A DNA stretch of 64,000 bases from assembly GCF_027533845.1 (NCBI RefSeq), contig NZ_JAPZVN010000006.1:62001-126000 (forward strand), in the 5' to 3' direction. Shown here in pieces: positions 56,003 through 63,923 of this stretch (positions are counted from its first letter, which is position 1; the number at the start of each line of letters is the position of its first letter). Both the position numbers and the translations under genes were made by a program. This DNA is from Streptomyces sp. RPT161 (GTDB lineage: Bacteria > Actinomycetota > Actinomycetes > Streptomycetales > Streptomycetaceae). The notes under the pieces are model-generated. The model searched no databases. It saw only the letters and a list, made by a program, of their open reading frames with translations, and was not told where the DNA came from.

Positions 56003-56099
56003 CACGGCGACTCCTTCCTCGTGTTCTGTTGCATGGCGTCCTGCGGGCCGTCCGCGGTGTGTCCTGCCGAGCGGCCCACCCCAACTACTATCGATATGG

Positions 56100-56124
56100 A
56101 AGTACATGCTGTCTAGAGGTACTT
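56100..56124. promoter_or_regulatory. Candidate HxlR operator
   Basis: AAGTAC (56100-56105) and GTACTT (56119-56124) form a dyad 13 bp apart in the 154-bp spacer between the ferredoxin and HxlR genes. HxlR-type regulators bind such GTAC-containing dyads. Confidence 0.55.
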
Positions 56125-56156
56125 TCGATTTTGAGGCAGTTGGGTACCCTGGAGGC

Positions 56157-56648
56157 ATGTCGACCAGCGAGCGAAGTCAACGTCACGGCACCCGCGCCCA
56201 CTGCCAGCCCGATCTGCCGACGGCTCAGGAACTGTTCGCCCTGCTCGGCGAGCGGTGGAACTACGCGATCCTTCGCGAGGTCTTCTACGGCGTCGAGCGC
56301 TTCGGGGCGTTGCAGCGCAACCTGGGCATCGCCCCCAACACGCTTACCGCGCGCCTGAACGGACTCGTCGAGGTCGATCTGCTCGAGCGCCACCGTTACC
56401 GTCCGGACAAGGACTGGTTCGACTACCGGCTCACCGCCGGCGCCCGCGAGATCGTCCCTGCCTGGATCACGCTCTCCCAGTGGACCCACAACCACTGGCA
56501 CACCGACCAGCCCATGCGTCGCGGCCTGCGGCACCGCACCTGCGGGGAACTCATCACTCCGCAAATCATCTGCGGCCACTGCGGCGGCGTCCTCAACGGC
56601 CTGGACCTGGAGCCCGTCGTACTCTCAGCTGAAGGCGACGCCGAGTAG
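56157..56648 (+). CDS. HxlR family transcriptional regulator
   Basis: 163 residues. The winged helix is ALLGERWNYAILREVFYGVERFGALQRNLGIAPNTLTARLNGLVEVDLL. A C-terminal CGELITPQIICGHCGG looks like a small zinc site. ATG 56157 has GGAGG only 1 nt upstream, which is too close; ATG 56106, further up, is possible but covers the dyad. It is divergent from and likely represses the P450 operon. Confidence 0.92.
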   Translation: MSTSERSQRHGTRAHCQPDLPTAQELFALLGERWNYAILREVFYGVERFGALQRNLGIAPNTLTARLNGLVEVDLLERHRYRPDKDWFDYRLTAGAREIVPAWITLSQWTHNHWHTDQPMRRGLRHRTCGELITPQIICGHCGGVLNGLDLEPVVLSAEGDAE

Positions 56649-56873
56649 GGCAGCGCCAACGGCACGCAGGCCAAGGGGACTTGACGGCGCGCCGCAGTCG
56701 CCCGGCCACCTTCACCGGAACGGTGGACGGCGTGGATCGACCTGCATCGCAAGCATTGGATGGCGCCGACGTTGGAGTACCTGCCGGATACGCGAGGTTG
56801 CGCACCCACACCGGCAGGTATCCGTCGACCAGGTGCGGACAGAGCCCTCGCCGCGTTCCTTATGCTCGGAGAC

Positions 56874-57314
56874 ATGACCATTCAGCGGATGGACAACGTC
56901 GCCATCGTCGTCGACGATTTGGACGCGGCTGTCGCCTTCTTCACCGAGCTCGGTATGGAGCTGGAAGGCAAGGGGCAGGTCGAAGGCATTTGGGCGGACC
57001 GCACCGTCGGACTCGACGGCGTCCGGAGCGACATCGCGGTGCTGCGGACCCCGGACGGCCACAGCAAGCTGGAGCTGACCAAGTACCACACCCCCGCGGC
57101 GTCCGGCGCCGAGCCGGAGAACCCGCCGCCCAACACGCTGGGCCTGCACCGCGTCATGTTCGCCGTCGACGACATCGACGACACCGTCGCCCGCCTGCGC
57201 GCCCACGGCGCCGAACTCCTCGGTGAGGTGGCGCAGTACGAGAGCACCTTCCGACTCTGCTACCTCCGCGGCCCTGCGGGCATCATCGTCGCCCTGGCCG
57301 AACAGATCGGCTGA
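56874..57314 (+). CDS. VOC family protein
   Basis: 146 residues: MTIQRMDNVAIVVDDLDAAVAFFTELGMELEGKG, DIAVLRTPDGHSKLELTKYHTP, LHRVMFAVDDIDDTVARLRAHGAELLGEV. It is a typical single VOC unit. The GGAGAC box precedes ATG 56874. Substrate unknown. Confidence 0.94.
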   Translation: MTIQRMDNVAIVVDDLDAAVAFFTELGMELEGKGQVEGIWADRTVGLDGVRSDIAVLRTPDGHSKLELTKYHTPAASGAEPENPPPNTLGLHRVMFAVDDIDDTVARLRAHGAELLGEVAQYESTFRLCYLRGPAGIIVALAEQIG

Positions 57315-57529
57315 CGCGAGCCTGCCGCGCGGGGCGGGCGCATCAGCGATGCGCTAACGGACTGCATGAGCGCAGATACAACCGTTCCCGAGCTCGGGGC
57401 GACCAAGGAAGACCAGCGTGTGGATGCGCCAGCCAGGTCCGCGCGCCGCCACGATCTCCGCACGCACAGAGTGAGGAGTCCGGGGTTGAACCGGCAGAAA
57501 CGCGTGTGCGAACGCTGCGGCAACGACGG

Positions 57530-57751
57530 GTGCTGGCGTACTACGCGATCGCCAACGCCTCCGCGTTCACCCTGACGGCGCAAGAGGGTCGCCCGCCGCG
57601 CGCCGTGCCGGTGGTGGGCTTGGTCGGTTGCGCGGTGCTCGCCCTCTCCCTCCCGGCCACCTCGGTCATTTGCAGTGCCGCGGTGCTCGGGTTGGGCGCG
57701 CTCTGGTACGGCCTGCGGCGAACCATCGCCTACCGGTCACATCGCCGGTGA
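57530..57751 (+). pseudogene. C-terminal remnant of an APC amino-acid permease
   Basis: About 74 residues read VLAYYAIANASAFTLTAQEGRPPRAVPVVGLVGCAVLALSLPATSVICSAAVLGLGALWYGLRR, the last two helices of APC-type permeases. The rest of the gene is missing. The 557-bp gap around it (57315-57871) holds no other gene I can support. Confidence 0.7.
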
Positions 57752-57871
57752 CCTGCACCATCACGGCAGGCAAGGCCCCGCGTGCTGCGAGGCCTCCGCG
57801 CGCGCCGCCGCTTGGGACGTGGTGGGCTGTCGGGAGGAATCCGGCCACTCCGACAGCGCAAGGAGGACCTG

Positions 57872-58981
57872 ATGCCCCGTCTGCGTCAGTCGCGGCGCCG
57901 CGCGGTGATCGCCACCGTCGCGGGCACCGCAGCCCTCGCCACAGCACTGACGTTCTCCCTCGGCAGTGCCTCCGGGCAGGCCCGCGGTATCGACTGGACG
58001 GCGGTCGGGCAGGCCATCGGCCAGCCGCTGACCACCGAGGCGCAGAACGTGCACACTGCCGAGTGGCTGCGCACCGACCTTCACGAGGTCAATGCCGGTG
58101 TCAGCGAGAACCCCGGCATGGAACTCAACGCCGAGGCGTCCTTCCACCAAACCGGCCCCGGCCAGGCGGTGATGATCGGCGAGACCACCCTGCGCGCCAG
58201 CGAAGTCAACACCTTCGCCGACCGCCTCCAGCAAGGCGGCGTGACCATCACCGCCCTTCACAAGCACATCCAGGACGACACACCGCGTATCTGGTGGATG
58301 CACTACTGGTCCCTTGGCGACCCCCTCAAGATCGCTCGCGCCCTGCACAGCGCCCTGGCCACGACCAGCATCCCCCTGCACCAGAAACCCGGCATCGAGC
58401 GGCCGATCGCGTTGAACACCGGCGCCCTGGACCGGGTCATCGGCTCGCACGGCGAGAACGTCAACGGCGTGTGGCAGTACCACATCCCGGTCTCCCAACC
58501 GGTCACAGACACCCGCGCCCACATCACCCTGCCGTACCTGATGGAGGCGTCCACACTGCTGATGTTCCAACCGCTCGGCGGCCAACGCGTCGCGGTCAAC
58601 GGCGACTTCACCATGACCGCCGACCAGGTAAACCCGGTCATCAAGGCCCTACGCTCCCACGGCCTGAGCATCGTAGAACTGCACAACCACATGCTGTATG
58701 AGCAACCCCGCCTGTTCTACCTGCACTTCTGGAAGGCCGGCGACGCAACTACCCTCGCCCACGACCTACGCGCCGCCCTCGACCAAGTCCACGCCCCCGC
58801 GGTTGACCAGGCGAGGCATCTCAACGCTGCGGTTGGTCACCGAGGACTTCGCGGGCAGCTGCGCCAGCGCCGCTCGGTCCTCGGCCAGGGCCCGGTGCCC
58901 AGCCTCGGTGGCGCGGCAAACGCGCGCCCGCGCGCGGCGCCCCGGAGAGCCAGATGGAAGACCTCGATGGCGACGGTATGA
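57872..58981 (+). CDS. DUF1259 (LppY/LpqO-type) secreted protein with odd C-terminus
   Basis: 369 residues. A basic start and hydrophobic stretch (RRRAVIATVAGTAALATALTFSLGSASG) suggest a signal peptide. Two DUF1259 repeats follow, about 40-170 and 175-305, each ending in an HxH motif (HKHIQDDTPRIWWMHYWSLGD and HNHMLYEQPRLFYLHFWKAGD). The last 60 residues (after about 310) are Arg/Pro-rich, unlike the family, and look like read-through after loss of the normal stop. ATG 57872 has AAGGAGG. Confidence 0.87.
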   Translation: MPRLRQSRRRAVIATVAGTAALATALTFSLGSASGQARGIDWTAVGQAIGQPLTTEAQNVHTAEWLRTDLHEVNAGVSENPGMELNAEASFHQTGPGQAVMIGETTLRASEVNTFADRLQQGGVTITALHKHIQDDTPRIWWMHYWSLGDPLKIARALHSALATTSIPLHQKPGIERPIALNTGALDRVIGSHGENVNGVWQYHIPVSQPVTDTRAHITLPYLMEASTLLMFQPLGGQRVAVNGDFTMTADQVNPVIKALRSHGLSIVELHNHMLYEQPRLFYLHFWKAGDATTLAHDLRAALDQVHAPAVDQARHLNAAVGHRGLRGQLRQRRSVLGQGPVPSLGGAANARPRAAPRRARWKTSMATV

Positions 58982-59158
58982 ACATGGCCGCGTCGCATAG
59001 TTCGTCGGAGGAGGGCGCGCCCCGTGCGGTGGGACCGGCATGACACGAGCTGCGCCTTCAGGGTCGCTTTGTGAGCGGTGGGTAGCACTGTCGTGGAGGA
59101 TTTTCTTGGCACCCGTGGACACTGACACTGGGAGCCGCAACAGCGACAGGGAGAGGCC

Positions 59159-59380
59159 ATGGCATCGAAGCGCAAGCCCAACAAGCTGGTCCTCGCCGTA
59201 TTCGGCGGATTGCACGCCACGGCGATGGCGCTGACCTGGCGGGACTTGCGGAGGCGACCACCTGCGCTGATCCGTGGAAACAAGAAGATCTGGCGCATTG
59301 CCAGCACCATGAACACAGGTGGCGCGGCCGCGTACTGGCTCATCGGACGGCGACGCACTCCTGCACCCGCAAAGCACTAG
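59159..59380 (+). CDS. Small membrane protein, PLDc_N-like
   Basis: 73 residues with two hydrophobic stretches: LVLAVFGGLHATAMALTW and ASTMNTGGAAAYWLIGRR. The latter resembles the W-x-GxxxYxxxGR end of phospholipase D N-terminal (PLDc_N) anchors. No enzyme domain is attached. GGGAGAGG precedes ATG 59159. Confidence 0.7.
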   Translation: MASKRKPNKLVLAVFGGLHATAMALTWRDLRRRPPALIRGNKKIWRIASTMNTGGAAAYWLIGRRRTPAPAKH

Positions 59381-59728
59381 CCAAACCCGGTCACTCCTGA
59401 AGCGCTCACCCGGCAGATTGGAGCGTGCTCGTCGTACCCGGCCACCCCGCCAGCGGCCACACCAATGTGTGACGGTGAACGATGAATGGAACCGGACCGC
59501 GGCGGTGACGCGGTCGTTTTGACCCTCACGGTGAACCACAGTTGGAACCAGGGTCGAGACCACTGTTCCGCGGGGGAGCAGCCAGCTCTTTCGCCTGCGG
59601 AGATCTGCTGGTGCGCGGCCAGAGGGCAACGGCGTCCAGTTCGACCCGGCAAGCGGGAACTCGCTCCGCATCCCGGCCCCTGCGTAACGCTGCGGCCGTC
59701 GTGCGCCGCGAGCGCTACCATCGCGGCC
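59381..59728. other. Intergenic region before second sigJ
   Basis: 348 bp with no credible gene. Two similar stretches, CGGTGAACGATGAATGGAACC near 59473 and CGGTGAACCACAGTTGGAACC near 59529, recur about 56 bp apart. Nothing like the ECF41 promoter upstream of the first sigJ is evident. Confidence 0.5.
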
Positions 59729-60673
59729 ATGCCCTTGACCATGGCCGACGTGGACCGGTTCGAATCCTCCAGACCCCGCCTGGAGGCCATCGCCTACCGC
59801 CTCCTGGGCTCCGCGACCGAAGCCGAGGACGCCGTGCAGGAAACGTTCCTGCGCTGGCAGGCCGCCGACGTCGACCGCATCAAGGTCCCCGAGGCCTGGC
59901 TGACGAAGGTCCTCACCAACCTGTGCCTCAACCAGCTGACCTCGGCCCGCGCACGGCGCGAGACCTATGTGGGCCAATGGCTCCCCGAGCCGCTGCTCAG
60001 CGGGGACCCGATGCTCGGTCCGGCCGACACCGCCGAGCAGCGTGAATCGGTCTCGTACGCGGTCCTGACTCTCATGGAGCGCCTGTCCCCCAACGAGCGG
60101 GCGGTGTACGTGCTGCGGGAGGCTTTCGACTACCCGCACCAGGAGATCGCCGGGATCCTCGATATCACCGAGGCCGCCAGCCAGCAGATCTTCCACCGTG
60201 CCAAGAAGCACGTCGCGGACGGCAGGGTCCGCACCGAGGTCGACGAGGCGGCCGCCCGGCGGATCGTCCAGGAGTTCCTCACGGCCGCCACCAGCGGCCG
60301 CACCGAACCGCTCGTGCGATTGCTCACCGAGGACGCCATCTCGATCGGCGACGGCGGCGGGAAGGTCCCGGCCCGCGCCAAGGCGTTCGAAGGTGCCCTC
60401 GCCGTGGCGACGTTCATGCGCGGCTTGTTCAAACCCGGCAAGGCCAAGCGGGCCATCGCCGGTGGCTCACCCGAGGTCTACGCCTCGACCGCCAACGGCG
60501 ACCCCGCCGTCGTGGCGGTCGTCGGCGGCCGGGTCGTCGGCGTCTTCTGCCTGGAGGTCACCGCCGAGGGCGTCGCCGCGTTCCGCAACCAGGTCAACCC
60601 CGACAAGCTCGAACGCGCGACCAAGCGGTGGGCGGCCGCCGACCATGGAGAGCCCCTGCTCATCGCGTTCTGA
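59729..60673 (+). CDS. ECF41-family sigma factor (second copy)
   Basis: 314 residues. Region 2 (RPRLEAIAYRLLGSATEAEDAVQETFLRW), WLPEPLLSGD, region 4 (LSPNERAVYVLREAFDYPHQEIAGILDITEAASQQIFHRAKKHV) and a SnoaL-like end with DGGGK and NPDKL make it ECF41. There is no clear ribosome binding site at ATG 59729, and ATG 59741 is an alternative. It precedes the FAD oxidoreductase by 93 bp, a standard ECF41 pairing. It is not a near-identical copy of the first SigJ, so the two may respond to different signals. Confidence 0.93.
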   Translation: MPLTMADVDRFESSRPRLEAIAYRLLGSATEAEDAVQETFLRWQAADVDRIKVPEAWLTKVLTNLCLNQLTSARARRETYVGQWLPEPLLSGDPMLGPADTAEQRESVSYAVLTLMERLSPNERAVYVLREAFDYPHQEIAGILDITEAASQQIFHRAKKHVADGRVRTEVDEAAARRIVQEFLTAATSGRTEPLVRLLTEDAISIGDGGGKVPARAKAFEGALAVATFMRGLFKPGKAKRAIAGGSPEVYASTANGDPAVVAVVGGRVVGVFCLEVTAEGVAAFRNQVNPDKLERATKRWAAADHGEPLLIAF

Positions 60674-60766
60674 TCCCGATGTGAGGTGCTTCACGTCGCG
60701 CTCCTGTCAGGAAACGACGGTCCGCCCGGCTCAAGTGGCGAACCCACGCACGACAGGAGCAGCGAC

Positions 60767-61966
60767 ATGCAGCACCGCATCATCGTCCTCGGAGCCGGAT
60801 ACGCCGGAGCCACCGCGGCCGGGCGCCTCGCCAAGCGGCTGACGCGCGAGGACGCCGCTATCACCCTCGTCAACTCCGAACCTGACTTCGTCGAGCGCGT
60901 GCGACTCCACCAACTGGCCGTTGGCCAGGACCTCAAGCCCCTGCCCTTCAGCGAGATGTTCGCGGGCACCGGCGTCGAACTGAGGCTCGCCAAGGTCACC
61001 GGCGTCGATGTCGACCGCAAGACCGTTGCCGTCACCGACGCGCATGGCGCGGAGGAACTGGTGGAGTACGACACCCTCGTGTACGCCCTCGGCAGTGGCT
61101 GGAACGACCAGGGCGTCCCAGGCACCGCCGAGCACGCCTACGAGATCGCTGGGCGCCCCGGAGCGCTCCGGCTGCGCGCGCGGCTGGCCCGCCTGGAGGA
61201 GGGACAGTCCGTGGTCGTCGTCGGCGGCGGCCTGACCGGCCTGGAGGCCGCCGCCGAGATCGCCGAGGCCTGCCCGAACCTCCACGTTGCCCTTGCCGCC
61301 CGCAGCGGCCTCGGCGACTGGCTCTCGCCCAAGGGCCGTCGGCACCTGCGAAAGGTCTTCGACAAGCTAGGCATCACCGTGCACGAGCACGCCGCCGTCA
61401 CCGGCGTCGAGGCCGACCGCGTCACCACCGCCGACGGCACGGCCATCCCTGCCGCGGTCACCGTGTGGACCACCGGCTTCGCAGTCCACCCGATCGCGAA
61501 GACCACCACCCTGGAGGTCACCGGCCAAGGCCAGATCGTGGTCGACCCGACCATGCGCTCGGTCTCGCACCCGGACGTGTACGCCATCGGCGACGCGGCC
61601 ATGGCGATGGGCCCCGGCGGCAAGCCGCTGCGGATGTCGTGCGCGTCGGGCACGCCCACCGCGTGGCAGGCGGCCGACGCCATCGCGGCGCGCCTGACCG
61701 GCGGGAAGCTCCCGAACGCGCCGCTGCGCTATTTCAACCAGTGCATCTCGCTGGGCCGCAGGGAAGGCGTGATCCAGTACGTCACCGCTGACGACCGGGC
61801 CGTGCGGGCGGCGCTGACCGGGCGGCTCGCCGCCGTCTACAAAGAGCTGGTCTGCAAAGGCGCGGCCTGGGGCGTCGCCAACCCGACGCTCGGGATGCCG
61901 ACCCGGCGCCGCCGCGTGGTGCGGGAGCGGGCCCAGGCAGGCTCGGCTGTCACGGCGCTGACCTGA
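60767..61966 (+). CDS. NAD(P)/FAD-dependent oxidoreductase (NDH-2-like)
   Basis: 399 residues. FAD motif IIVLGAGYAGATAA, NAD motif VVVVGGGLTGLEAAAEIAE and GDAAMAM. It resembles type-II NADH dehydrogenases but lacks a C-terminal membrane segment. A CAGGAG box precedes ATG 60767. Linkage to ECF41 suggests it is that factor's target, acting in redox stress. Confidence 0.92.
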   Translation: MQHRIIVLGAGYAGATAAGRLAKRLTREDAAITLVNSEPDFVERVRLHQLAVGQDLKPLPFSEMFAGTGVELRLAKVTGVDVDRKTVAVTDAHGAEELVEYDTLVYALGSGWNDQGVPGTAEHAYEIAGRPGALRLRARLARLEEGQSVVVVGGGLTGLEAAAEIAEACPNLHVALAARSGLGDWLSPKGRRHLRKVFDKLGITVHEHAAVTGVEADRVTTADGTAIPAAVTVWTTGFAVHPIAKTTTLEVTGQGQIVVDPTMRSVSHPDVYAIGDAAMAMGPGGKPLRMSCASGTPTAWQAADAIAARLTGGKLPNAPLRYFNQCISLGRREGVIQYVTADDRAVRAALTGRLAAVYKELVCKGAAWGVANPTLGMPTRRRRVVRERAQAGSAVTALT

Positions 61967-62283
61967 GCCGCGCCGCATGCGTACCGACTCATGACGCCGA
62001 GGCCCCGGCAGCGGTCTCCGTCGTGGGCTTCGTGACGGCCCGGTGGGCGCCGGAGCGGCTCCGAATCCTCTTCGGCACAGCGATGCCTGTGGAAACACTG
62101 GCAGCGCCCGGCGTCCTCCGGCCCCACGAAACTCGCCTGTACGCGGAGCACGTTGTTCTCCGTGACGCGGGCCGCCACATCTGGCGCAGGAGGGCAGTTG
62201 CCTACGCGTCACACCCCCCGCCCTACCAGCCCCACCCACACGCCGAGACGAAACCCGAGATCGATCCCGACCTCACACAGTGT
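61967..62283. other. Intergenic region
   Basis: 317 bp between convergent genes. I see no gene, repeat or clear terminator in it. Confidence 0.5.
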
Positions 62284-62745
62284 CTAGGCCGCCTGGCGCT
62301 GCTGCCGGGGCCGGAGTTCGGGCCGTCCGAACAGGAGGGCGTAGCCCTCGGGGAGTTGCTCGAGGATGCGGTCCAGCAGGTCCGGTCCGATCAGTTGGGC
62401 GAGGACGCAGAAGACGGTCCCGGTGTTCCACCGGGCGACCGCGGGCGTGGTGCCGGACCGCCGCGCCAGGTCCTTGACGAAGCCCCAGCCGCTCAACTGC
62501 TCGGTGGCGGGGGCCTGTCCGGTGAGTGCCAACGCGGCCTCCAGCGGCAACTGCGCGGCCAGTGCGACCCGTTCTTCGCCGGTGAGCTGGCGGCCGAGCA
62601 GGGCGAGGACCTGGAGAACAACCTCCTGTGCCTGTTCCCGGGTGGGGTAGGCGCCTTCGTACCGGACCTTCGCCAGCAGGGCCTCGAAGGTCTCCGCGGT
62701 GTCGGGACAGTCCGGGTGGCGCTGGTCGATCATGACGGGTGGCAT
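62284..62745 (-). CDS. DUF2267 domain protein
   Basis: 153 residues with TFEALLAKVRYEGAYPTREQAQEVVLQVLALLGRQLTGEERVALAAQLPLEAALALTG, then ILEQLPEGYALLFGRPEL. DUF2267 proteins are small helical proteins of unknown role often seen near small Hsp genes. ATG 62745 is preferred; ATG 62733 is possible. It lies after a terminator-like hairpin, so it may have its own promoter. Confidence 0.88.
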   Translation of the reverse strand: MPPVMIDQRHPDCPDTAETFEALLAKVRYEGAYPTREQAQEVVLQVLALLGRQLTGEERVALAAQLPLEAALALTGQAPATEQLSGWGFVKDLARRSGTTPAVARWNTGTVFCVLAQLIGPDLLDRILEQLPEGYALLFGRPELRPRQQRQAA

Positions 62746-62771
62746 GCCTTTCGTTTCCACATGGTGCCCGC

Positions 62772-62806
62772 CGACCGCGCCGCGCCGCACCGGCGCGGCG
62801 CGGTCG
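62772..62806 (-). terminator. 16-bp stem, 3-nt loop hairpin between DUF2267 genes
   Basis: CGACCGCGCCGCGCCG (62772-62787) pairs perfectly with its complement (62791-62806) over CAC. Outer GCCCGC/GCGGGC arms (62766-62771, 62814-62819) extend it. It follows the upstream DUF2267 stop by 56 bp on the minus strand. Confidence 0.75.
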
Positions 62807-62861
62807 ACGGCTGGCGGGCTGGGATGGGTGGGGACGCCGGCGGTGTGCGGCGTGGACTGGC

Positions 62862-63260
62862 TCAGGCCGATGAGGGGCGGCCGAACAGCAGGTCGTAGCC
62901 GACCGGCAGTTGGAGTAGCAGCCGCCGGGTGAGATCTTCGCCAGCCGCCTCGGCCACCACGCTGAGCACCGCGCCGACATCCCACTTGGCGGTCTCCTCG
63001 GTGGCCCCCTCGATCCAGGCCGCAGTGGCCCGGACGAACCGTTCGGGGGCCAGCGGTTCGGCCGCGGGCAGGGGGTTGAGCAGGATCATGGCGAAGGTCT
63101 CGGGCAGCCGGGCCGCGAGTGCGGACCGCTCCTGGCCGACCACGTGCGCGCCGAGCAGGGCGAGCACCACTCGGGCGGCGCGTTCGGCCTCCTGCCGGGT
63201 GTCGTACTCGCCGCGTTCCCGGATGCGCTCCAGGAACTCCTCCGAACGGATGGCCACCAT
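62862..63260 (-). CDS. DUF2267 domain protein
   Basis: 132 residues: MVAIRSEEFLERIRERGEYDTRQEAERAARVVLALLGAHVVGQERSALAARLP, ending LLLQLPVGYDLLFGRP. It is a paralogue of the next gene. ATG 63260 lies 8 nt after AGGAGG; GTG 63266 falls within that box's range and is less likely. It follows hsp18 by 98 bp. Confidence 0.88.
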   Translation of the reverse strand: MVAIRSEEFLERIRERGEYDTRQEAERAARVVLALLGAHVVGQERSALAARLPETFAMILLNPLPAAEPLAPERFVRATAAWIEGATEETAKWDVGAVLSVVAEAAGEDLTRRLLLQLPVGYDLLFGRPSSA

Positions 63261-63358
63261 GGTCACCCCTCCTGCGCAGGTCGGGGAGCGGACGGCGGGG
63301 GGCGGGAGTGCCGGGGGACGCCCGCCTCCACCGCTGCTGCGGAACGGAACGCGGCGGG

Positions 63359-63793
63359 TCAGCCGCTGATCTGCTTGCGCTCCGACGCACCGCCGATGGA
63401 GATCTTGCGGGGCTTGGCGCGCTCCGCGATCGGGATGCGCAGGGTCAGCACCCCTGCGTCGTAGTCGGCCTCGATGTGCTCGGTGTCGAGGGTGTCGGCG
63501 AGCATCAGCTGGCGGGAGAAGACCCCCAGCGGCCGCTCGGACAGCTCCATCTGGACGTTCTCGCTCTTGGTCGTCGGCCGACGCTCGGCCTTGACGGTCA
63601 GCATGTTCCGCTCGACGTCGATGTCGATGGCGTCGGTGGTGACTCCGGGGAGGTCCAGAGCGATCACATACACGTCGCCTTCGCGGTAGGCGTCCATCGG
63701 CATCGGGGACGGCCGGGACCAGGTGCCGGACGTGCCAAGGAGCTGCTGGGTCAGGCGGTCAAGCTCGCGGAACGGGTCGGTGCGCATCAACAT
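63359..63793 (-). CDS. hsp18: Small heat-shock protein Hsp18 (Hsp20 family)
   Basis: 144 residues with the alpha-crystallin domain at about 35-135: [83 protein letters not shown]. The start [14 protein letters not shown] is that of Streptomyces albus Hsp18. GGAGG lies 9 nt before ATG 63793. It holds unfolding proteins for refolding by DnaK. A RheA-type operator lies 70 bp upstream. Confidence 0.95.
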   Translation of the reverse strand: MLMRTDPFRELDRLTQQLLGTSGTWSRPSPMPMDAYREGDVYVIALDLPGVTTDAIDIDVERNMLTVKAERRPTTKSENVQMELSERPLGVFSRQLMLADTLDTEHIEADYDAGVLTLRIPIAERAKPRKISIGGASERKQISG

Positions 63794-63862
63794 CGCGGGA
63801 CACCTCCAATGAGACGGGCAGTAACTGCTGCCAATGCGCTGTACCTGTCTTCTCTTGTAACA

Positions 63863-63881
63863 TGTCATCGAAGCGATGACA
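63863..63881. promoter_or_regulatory. RheA-type operator TGTCATC-N5-GATGACA
   Basis: The 7-bp arms at 63863-63869 and 63875-63881 with a 5-bp spacer reproduce the site bound by RheA before hsp18 in Streptomyces albus. It lies between hsp18 and a divergent start, as for hsp18/rheA. Confidence 0.75.
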
Positions 63882-63890
63882 AGCAAGGTG

Positions 63891-63905
63891 TCGTCGGAAC
63901 GACGA
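63891..63905. repeat. Second dyad TCGTCG-GAA-CGACGA
   Basis: A perfect 6-3-6 dyad 10 bp beyond the RheA-type site. It may be an extra regulator site or the leader of the plus-strand gene. Confidence 0.4.
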
Positions 63906-63923
63906 CGAGAGGAAGGAGTTGCG

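Noticed and set aside
58838..58939. Possible PadR/MarR regulator remnant on the minus strand (ATEAGHRALAEDRAALAQL)
   Set aside because: Too short and partly coded over by the DUF1259 tail; kept only as a note in that finding.
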